From Bacteroidaceae bacterium (lineage in GTDB: Bacteria; Bacteroidota; Bacteroidia; Bacteroidales; Bacteroidaceae): a stretch of 5,103 nt of DNA. The DNA is taken from contig JAEDNQ010000152.1 of assembly GCA_016302435.1 (NCBI GenBank), positions 1 to 5,103 of the forward strand, written 5' to 3'. Positions 1-5,103 of this stretch are shown in pieces. A program made the translations under genes and the position numbers. The notes under the pieces were generated by a model. It was not told where the DNA came from. It saw nothing but the letters and a program-made list of their open reading frames with translations, and ran no database searches. Numbering within the stretch: position 1 is the first letter of the stretch; each line of letters opens with the position of its first letter.

Positions 1-1
1 C

Positions 2-2416
2 TTATTCCTTTGCTATGATTTCAGCCGGATTGGTCTTTGACACTCGATATATCTTCTCCCACACAGTGATGAGAGTGACGAGAGAGACAATGATGAAGCT
101 TGTCATGACCCACTGGCAGCTCAAAAGCACCCTATGAAATTCTTTATTCATCAGGTTGAACACGAAGACGCCAAGAGCTATACATAGAGGAATGGCTATT
201 ACAGCCGAGATGATGAGCAGGCGCACATAGTATTTGCCAAAGAGACGTATGATGTCCTTAGCCTTAGCACCATGCACCTTGCGTATTGCCACTTCCTTTT
301 CGCGACCGCGAGTGTCGAGCGACACGGCAGAATAGACGCTGACGACGATGCAGAGCAGGTTGATCAACGAAAGAAGCCAACAGAGCTGCTGCAACATGTC
401 AGCCCAACGCGCTCTGGCGAACCACGTGTCATAGGCATTGGCAATGTCAAGCGGCATGAGATTGTTGGGACGTTTCGAGTGATACAGATTGTTCAGCTCC
501 TCTACAAGTTCGTCATACCGATGAGCTTTTGGACGTAGAATATTGTAGTAAGCCTGTGTTCTGTTCCATTGAGATAGTGTTCTGCTCAAGATGTTCTCGT
601 CTACCTGAGGCACAATCATGAAATAGGAGGGGTGAATGAAGCGGCCTATAGCTTCATACCATACAGGCACATATCCAATACATACATACTCCTGCCCGTC
701 AGCCAGGACTCTTCTCCTCCTGTCTCCTTTCTCCGCTTGCAGTGTCTTTGCTATGCGGTCAGCATCGTTGGGACGAACAAAGACAGGAGCCATGTCGATA
801 TTGCCCATGCCCTCATGCTCAGTTACCGGATGGAGCCCCAGAGCCAGGAAATACTGCTCGTTGACCGAAGCTACGGTATACATGTATCCCAAGATGCTAT
901 TGTCAAAATTCATGATGTTGGCAGCATTCACATACAGTGTAGTGTCAATCTCGCTCTTCGCAAAATGAGAAGAGACCAGAATGCTTCCTGCCTGTTCCAA
1001 GCTTGGCAGAGAGGATAGCTCGCCTGTGGTGAAATCCTGAAGGCTGCTATCCTCATTGCAAGAACGGTTGATTATCATGCATTGCTTGATGTAGCTCGAA
1101 TTCTGCGGCACATCGTATGTGTATGCAGCGAAGTAATGCGTGCCCAATACTGCCGCAAACAGAAAGATGCTGAAGACATACTGAAGGACAAGGATTATGC
1201 TGCGGTTAGTGTGGCTTACACGATTGCTGCGGCCTGCAGTCAAGCCAAGAGGAGCATGGATGACTCGACGCACAGCGAGAGCCGCAATGGCAAGAGTGAG
1301 CAAGGTCGTGAACAATGAAATCCACAGTTCACGTCGGTATATGATACCCATATCCACATACAGCTGATAGTCCATCATCTTATACAATGTAGGCAAAGCA
1401 TAATCGGCCAGAACTGTCGTAAGGCTCAGGGCCACCAGCAAAGTGATGAAGAACACGATGAACACTTCAATAGCAAGCAGCCAGAAGAGTTGCCAAGGTT
1501 TAGCTCCCACACATCGGCGCAATGCCATCTCACGGCTGCGGCGATGGAACAATTGCAGCTGCATCTTCAAGAAGCCTAACAAGCCGATTGTCAGAACAAT
1601 GCTGCCCAAGAACAAGAACAGCCCGCAAAGAGTCAGAATCTTATATAGAGAAGACAAGATATTCTTTTCCCACAATTGTGGATGGCAGTCAGGATAGAGC
1701 CTCTCCAGTTCGGGGTAGAGGTCATCTCTGTTTTTCCCCTCTGCTAAGGCTACATGGAAGTCGTAAATCTCTGACTTGCTCTGACTCAAAAAAGGCGTGT
1801 CGCTCACAATGAACATTCCGTCGAGCTGTCCGCGCAGAGAGGAACGGACGACATCTGCTATAGCCCCCGAACAATTGCGGTCGACCATCGCGCTCGCAAA
1901 CCATCCGACAGGGTTTATTTTCTCTCCGAGCGTCTTTCTCCACATCCCGTCAGACATGATGATAGTGCCAGGCTCAAGATGTCCGATAGGTTCGCCCGTG
2001 ATGGCAGAGCAGAAGCCATAATGACTGAGGTAATCAGGACTGATAGCCACAAGATCACCTTTCATCTCCCATTCTTTGCCATCTATATCCACAAGCGACC
2101 ATTTAACTTCCGACGCATTCAGTTCCTTGAAGAGAAGATATTTGATAGATGCAGGTTTCTGGTCTATCAGTTTCTGAAACATCTCTCGGCTCACTGGCAT
2201 GACCTCATTGTGCTCTTTGCTTTCGAAAAAATCAATACGGTGACTTTTGCTGTCCTCATAGTTGAGTGTCCAAACGCCAGAAACAAGATGGAAGGTCACG
2301 GTAAAACAGATGATGCCCACAGCCAAGCACAAGATGCTGATTACGTTCTGTACCTTGTACTTCATCAAGTTGCGGACTGAGGTGCGTAGATTGCTGAGAA
2401 ATAGTGTTATGTTCAT
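2..2416 (-). CDS. FtsX/MacB-family ABC transporter permease with diverged periplasmic domains
   Basis: This is a complete 804-residue protein of the same eight-helix plan as its upstream neighbour; its TAA stop lies at positions 2-4. TM1 is about 23-46, the first periplasmic domain 47-252, TM2-TM4 about 253-281, 308-335 and 363-385, TM5 406-430, the second periplasmic domain 431-672, and TM6-TM8 about 676-700, 731-755 and 768-791. Both cytoplasmic FtsX motifs are kept: RSREMALRRCVGAK (293-306) and REKEVAIRKVHGAK (705-718). The nine residues AIRKVHGAK are identical in both permeases, and the ending NPAEIIAKE matches the neighbour's NPADVIKNE. The periplasmic parts are much less typical: the usual 'ADRIY'-like start and 'LFPG..PIGQ' landmark are replaced by degenerate stretches such as MSDGMWRKTLGEKINPVG near 154-171. 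The ATG at 2416 is supported by the amphipathic MNITLFLSNLRTSVRNLM start; the leader is A-rich with no clear Shine-Dalgarno. It probably works with a separate ABC ATPase in an adaptor-linked transporter. Substrate unknown. The frame is intact, so I do not read the divergence as decay. Confidence 0.9.
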   Translation of the reverse strand: MNITLFLSNLRTSVRNLMKYKVQNVISILCLAVGIICFTVTFHLVSGVWTLNYEDSKSHRIDFFESKEHNEVMPVSREMFQKLIDQKPASIKYLLFKELNASEVKWSLVDIDGKEWEMKGDLVAISPDYLSHYGFCSAITGEPIGHLEPGTIIMSDGMWRKTLGEKINPVGWFASAMVDRNCSGAIADVVRSSLRGQLDGMFIVSDTPFLSQSKSEIYDFHVALAEGKNRDDLYPELERLYPDCHPQLWEKNILSSLYKILTLCGLFLFLGSIVLTIGLLGFLKMQLQLFHRRSREMALRRCVGAKPWQLFWLLAIEVFIVFFITLLVALSLTTVLADYALPTLYKMMDYQLYVDMGIIYRRELWISLFTTLLTLAIAALAVRRVIHAPLGLTAGRSNRVSHTNRSIILVLQYVFSIFLFAAVLGTHYFAAYTYDVPQNSSYIKQCMIINRSCNEDSSLQDFTTGELSSLPSLEQAGSILVSSHFAKSEIDTTLYVNAANIMNFDNSILGYMYTVASVNEQYFLALGLHPVTEHEGMGNIDMAPVFVRPNDADRIAKTLQAEKGDRRRRVLADGQEYVCIGYVPVWYEAIGRFIHPSYFMIVPQVDENILSRTLSQWNRTQAYYNILRPKAHRYDELVEELNNLYHSKRPNNLMPLDIANAYDTWFARARWADMLQQLCWLLSLINLLCIVVSVYSAVSLDTRGREKEVAIRKVHGAKAKDIIRLFGKYYVRLLIISAVIAIPLCIALGVFVFNLMNKEFHRVLLSCQWVMTSFIIVSLVTLITVWEKIYRVSKTNPAEIIAKE

Positions 2417-2441
2417 GTGAGTAATATGGAGTTTTTTGTTA

Positions 2442-2546
2442 TTAATGATGGTCCTGCTCTTTAAAAGAAGTCTTGTTCATTAAAAGAAGTCTTGTTCATT
2501 AAAAGAAGTCTTGTTCTTTAAAAGAAGTCTTGTTCATTAAAAGCAT
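2442..2546 (-). other. Staggered mini-ORFs encoded by the repeat array (possible translation-coupling leader)
   Basis: Each ATG-type repeat unit opens a 12-codon reading frame that runs through the next unit. The first reads MNKTSFKEQDFF (2537 to 2499) and can be extended in frame to an ATG at 2546 (MLLMNKTS...). The second reads MNKTSFNEQDFF (2499 to 2461). The third reads MNKTSFKEQDHH (2480 to 2442). The first stop overlaps the second start as TAATG, sharing the A at 2499. The third ends 25 nt before the ATG of the downstream permease. The frames follow automatically from a 19-nt unit, and no Shine-Dalgarno precedes them, so translation is only a possibility. The peptides resemble nothing I recognise. 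Confidence 0.3.
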
Positions 2547-2556
2547 CCTTGTTCTT
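2443..2556 (-). repeat. Tandem 19-bp direct repeat array between the two permease genes
   Basis: On the coding strand the unit is ATGAACAAGACTTCTTTTA. In plus-strand coordinates the units are 2462-2480, 2481-2499, 2500-2518, 2519-2537 and 2538-2556. The first, second and fourth are identical. The third differs only by starting AAG rather than ATG. The fifth, nearest the upstream gene, matches at 15 of 19 positions (AAGAACAAGGATGCTTTTA). A sixth, degenerate unit at 2443-2461 matches the AAG-type unit at 12 of 19. The array fills most of the 155-nt intergenic stretch and starts 15 nt after the upstream stop codon. There are no spacers between units. The near-identity of the central units points to recent expansion by slippage or unequal recombination. 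A role is unknown; effects on spacing, mRNA structure or translation between the permeases are possible. Confidence 0.95.
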
Positions 2557-2571
2557 AAGAAATATGAAACC

Positions 2572-4974
2572 TTATTCGTTCTTAATCACATCTGCCGGAT
2601 TCTCCCTTGCAGCCTTGCGTATTTGCCAATAGATGGTGGCGGTGATGAGGAGAGCCATTGACAGGAGGATGGAAGGATATACCCACCAGTATATAGGAGC
2701 CTGCTTAGCATACTGCATGATCCACTTGTGCATGAGGTAATAACCCGTAGGGAACGCAACGATGGCAGCCACAAGGAGCATCTGCATATACCCTCTCAGG
2801 AACATCCGCATTATGGTTCCAGTCTTTGCTCCGTGCACCTTACGGATGGCAATCTCCTTCCGCCTACGCTCACATGCAAGGCTGACCATGCTGAAGATTC
2901 CGAAGACGGCTATGAGCACACAGACGGCAGTGACGACCATGAGCAGACGAACGAGAGTGCGCTCCGACTGTAAGTAGCGTTCATATTCCTCCTCTGCCAT
3001 AAACAGACTTATGGACCCCGTTCCGTCACCAAACAAGACTTGACTCAGATTTCTCACCTTCTCCTTGAGCTTTTCCGCATCCGTTCCCTCCATCACTTGA
3101 ATGGGAAACGTCACAATCCAGGCGTAAGAAAAGTCCTTCTGCGGACGTAGTTCGAATATCATCGGCTGTGAAGGAGTCGTAGGCGACATATAAGACAGGT
3201 CTTTCACAATGCCTTTCACCACAAAGCGGAAGTCAGGGTCGTAGTTCCGAGCAATTGCAAATTTTCCGCCTACTTTCCCCTGCTCGCCCAACATTCTTGC
3301 AGCAGTCTCATTGATACATACAGCCGAGGAATTATCCTCGCTGCCCAAAAACTCACCTTCGATGAGTTGCATCTCCATGAACCTGAAATAGTCTTCATCA
3401 GCCTCCGTCTCAATCACTTTCATCTCCTCTCCCTCCTCCGTCGTTATGTCGATGGTCTGTTGGAATCCATCAGGAATAGGGTATTGGTAACCGACTAAGA
3501 AAGTCTTCAGCTCAGGCCATTGCTTCAGTTCCTGGGTCAATCGGGCAACAAATTCCCCCGAACGCTTGTCATCATTCTTGCGGTGCATTTCTATAAAACC
3601 ACGATTGTGCTTCGCAAATCCCATGTCGGGCGATGTGCACAGATAGTTAATCTGATTCATCATCGCAAACGAACAAAATACAGCTGCTATGCTCACAGCA
3701 AGCTGAAAGCTAAGGAGCAAGGAATGGCTGGAGATGAATCTTGAACGGACAACAGGATCCTTGTGTTTGTAAAGAGTCCGTTTCAAATGCTTGTGGTTAT
3801 AATATGAGACTATGCCAGTCGCTATCAGGAGCGACACGACAGAGACCAGAAGAGCATACACGAGAAACCATCCTACGAAGAAGGATACCGGTTGCTGAAT
3901 GTCGCAGATGGCCTTGAAATCATCCAGAGTGAAAATCACAGCTCCTGTAGCCATGAGCGTGGAAACCAGGAGTATTATGATCAGCTCGGTAGATAACAGC
4001 CCAATGAGACTCCACATCGTCGCTCCGTTCACATATCGCAGAGCCAGTTCACGCTGACGGATGCGTATGCGAGTGATGAGCATTGTGAAATAGTTGAACA
4101 GAGCACAACAAATCACTATGGCACCAAGAATGACGAAGAGTTTCAGATGATTCTGCTCTACAACAGCCTGAGTCAAGTGGGTGTCTTTTCTTACCTCGTC
4201 CAAAGGCAGCATCTTATAGTGGTGTTCCTGCACATAGCTCCATTCATCCGATTTATGAACCTCTTCCTCCTTCTCCAACATCTTAGCCACCTTGTCCACG
4301 TTCTCGGGTCTGACCTTGATAAAAGTGCTGGTCGCTCTGCATGCGGGGTGTTTATAAAGCTCATCAAAAGCCTTCATAAAAGAGTAGGGGAAAGACGTGG
4401 GCTCGTCAGCATCCTCTATGATAGACACAACATTGAGATAGCGAGAATAACTGTAGTTGTCTATCCACACTTTCTGCCCGATGGCATTCTTGCCAGGAAA
4501 GAGCCTGTCTGCCGTAGAACGAGTAAGAGCAATTTCATCCGGACTAAAAGACAACTGTTTCTTTCCGTCCACAACCTTGATGCCCATCATCTCTTGCACA
4601 TTCTCGTCAACCATCAGAAACGAACACCCCACTGCTTCATTCGAGTCTGGGCTGAGTTTCAGATAGCATCCGCCAATCACCATCCTTGACAGAAGTTCAA
4701 TCTCGGGAATATTCTCACGTAGTCTGTCCCCACTGGAATATGGCGTCCAAGGCGTATAGCCTCTCTCCATGTCATAACTTCCGTCAGAATACTCCAACAT
4801 GTACACGTCCTCGTGCTCAGGCCACCATGTGTCGTAGCTGTTCTCATAGCGGAGCCAGAGGGCAGAGAGGGCGAAGCATACCATACCTACCGTCAGCGAG
4901 AGAATGCTGATGGAAGTCTGAAGTCTGAATTTCAATAGATTGCGCCATGCAATCTTGATGTTGTGCTTAATCAT
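2572..4974 (-). CDS. FtsX/MacB-family ABC transporter permease (canonical member of the pair)
   Basis: This is an 800-residue inner-membrane permease with a duplicated FtsX layout. Residues 5-20 form the basic amphipathic start (IAWRNLLKFRLQ) typical of MacB-like permeases. TM1 is about 21-42 and a MacB-type periplasmic domain covers about 43-270. It shows family landmarks: NSYDTWWPEHEDVY near 45-58, DENVQEMMGIKVVDG near 123-137, and ALTRSTADRLFPGKNAIGQ near 149-167. TM2-TM4 (about 276-302, 321-350, 364-391) form the first FtsX core, with the cytoplasmic motif RQRELALRYVNGAT at 306-319. TM5 (416-437) leads to a second periplasmic domain, with INETAARMLG (554-563) and VVKGIVKDLSYMSP (585-598). 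TM6-TM8 (672-700, 728-749, 764-786) form the second core, with RRKEIAIRKVHGAK at 704-717. The protein ends ENPADVIKNE. The ATG at 4974 is chosen because this amphipathic start follows at once; no Shine-Dalgarno is visible in the A/T-rich leader. There is no ATPase domain, so a separate ABC ATPase is needed. The substrate is unknown; export of antimicrobials, peptides or lipids is possible from the family. Confidence 0.93.
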   Translation of the reverse strand: MIKHNIKIAWRNLLKFRLQTSISILSLTVGMVCFALSALWLRYENSYDTWWPEHEDVYMLEYSDGSYDMERGYTPWTPYSSGDRLRENIPEIELLSRMVIGGCYLKLSPDSNEAVGCSFLMVDENVQEMMGIKVVDGKKQLSFSPDEIALTRSTADRLFPGKNAIGQKVWIDNYSYSRYLNVVSIIEDADEPTSFPYSFMKAFDELYKHPACRATSTFIKVRPENVDKVAKMLEKEEEVHKSDEWSYVQEHHYKMLPLDEVRKDTHLTQAVVEQNHLKLFVILGAIVICCALFNYFTMLITRIRIRQRELALRYVNGATMWSLIGLLSTELIIILLVSTLMATGAVIFTLDDFKAICDIQQPVSFFVGWFLVYALLVSVVSLLIATGIVSYYNHKHLKRTLYKHKDPVVRSRFISSHSLLLSFQLAVSIAAVFCSFAMMNQINYLCTSPDMGFAKHNRGFIEMHRKNDDKRSGEFVARLTQELKQWPELKTFLVGYQYPIPDGFQQTIDITTEEGEEMKVIETEADEDYFRFMEMQLIEGEFLGSEDNSSAVCINETAARMLGEQGKVGGKFAIARNYDPDFRFVVKGIVKDLSYMSPTTPSQPMIFELRPQKDFSYAWIVTFPIQVMEGTDAEKLKEKVRNLSQVLFGDGTGSISLFMAEEEYERYLQSERTLVRLLMVVTAVCVLIAVFGIFSMVSLACERRRKEIAIRKVHGAKTGTIMRMFLRGYMQMLLVAAIVAFPTGYYLMHKWIMQYAKQAPIYWWVYPSILLSMALLITATIYWQIRKAARENPADVIKNE

Positions 4975-4997
4975 ATCAATATATATTTTAGGTAGGT

Positions 4998-5103
4998 TTA
5001 TAAAATAGCTTTGATGGGATTTTCTCCTATTATTACCAGCTCTTCCGCGTCTCCCAACTTGTCATATCTGTTCACTATGACTTTGTCGCCAGGATTGAGC
5101 CCA
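4998..5103 (-). CDS. C-terminal end of a probable periplasmic adaptor (HlyD/MacA-like membrane fusion protein), partial
   Basis: Only the last 34 codons and the TAA stop are inside the window; the gene continues beyond position 5103. The visible tail begins GLNPGDKVIV and continues with NRYDKLGDAEELVI. A 'GL.PGD.VI' turn followed by a short strand rich in E, L, V and I is what I know from the membrane-proximal C-terminal end of efflux adaptor subunits that sit next to ABC permeases in Bacteroidota. Such adaptors are anchored in the inner membrane and bridge the permease to an outer-membrane TolC-type channel. The gene ends 23 nt before the start of the next permease on the same strand with no terminator-like hairpin between, which supports co-transcription. 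With so little sequence the family call rests on this short motif plus context; another periplasmic beta-barrel-type domain is possible. Confidence 0.72.
   Translation of the reverse strand, partial: GLNPGDKVIVNRYDKLGDAEELVIIGENPIKAIL

Noticed and set aside
632..1018. Two overlapping plus-strand open frames (128 and 110 codons) opposite the downstream permease.
   Set aside because: Both are antisense to an intact permease in different frames, with no domain or start signal; long shadow frames are expected opposite coding sequence.
1722..1943. A 73-codon minus-strand frame inside the downstream permease gene, in another frame.
   Set aside because: It is embedded in the first periplasmic domain of the permease, is arginine- and cysteine-rich as shifted frames often are, and matches nothing known to me.
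2..2416. The downstream permease as a pseudogene because its periplasmic domains are atypical.
   Set aside because: The frame is open for 804 codons, all eight membrane segments and both cytoplasmic motifs are kept, and its length matches the neighbour.
2443..2556. CRISPR array as an explanation for the repeated units.
   Set aside because: The 19-bp units are directly adjacent with no spacers and no nearby cas genes.
2417..2571. A terminator or an independent promoter between the two permease genes.
   Set aside because: No GC-rich hairpin with a T-run is present on the coding strand, and no TTTG / TAnnTTTG pair of the Bacteroidota promoter type is visible; co-transcription is simpler, though it is not proven.
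4147..4689. A 180-codon open frame on the plus strand opposite the upstream permease.
   Set aside because: It lies wholly antisense to a gene with clear family motifs, shows no recognisable domain, and has no independent leader; it is a shadow frame.

Overview
The window holds the end of one gene and two complete genes, all on the minus strand, so transcription runs from position 5103 towards position 1. The order is: C-terminal tail of a probable periplasmic adaptor (HlyD/MacA-like), a 23-nt gap, an 800-residue FtsX/MacB-type ABC transporter permease, a 155-nt gap filled largely by a 19-bp tandem repeat, and an 804-residue permease of the same architecture. Almost all remaining sequence is coding. 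I see no RNA genes, insertion sequence or CRISPR array.

The organism is probably a Bacteroidota member, most likely Bacteroidales (Prevotella/Bacteroides relatives). The reasons are the permease type (about 800 residues, two periplasmic domains, C-termini of the NPA(D/E)(V/I)I form), the adaptor next to it, moderate GC, and A/T-rich leaders without a recognisable Shine-Dalgarno sequence. This is inferred from family resemblance only; no marker gene is present.

The genes probably form one operon for a tripartite MacAB-like efflux or envelope-stress transporter. The adaptor would link the inner-membrane permeases to an outer-membrane TolC-like channel, and the permeases would be driven by an ABC ATPase not seen here. 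The substrate cannot be read from the sequence. The upstream permease keeps the usual family motifs in both periplasmic domains. The downstream one keeps its membrane core and the conserved cytoplasmic motifs but has strongly diverged periplasmic domains, which suggests that the two are not interchangeable.

The least ordinary element is the array between the permeases: five good 19-bp units plus a degenerate one. Read on the coding strand, it forms staggered 12-codon mini-ORFs that end in TAATG overlaps or close to the next gene. This could be a variable-number spacer affecting translation of the second permease, or simply a slippage-derived repeat; sequence alone does not decide.
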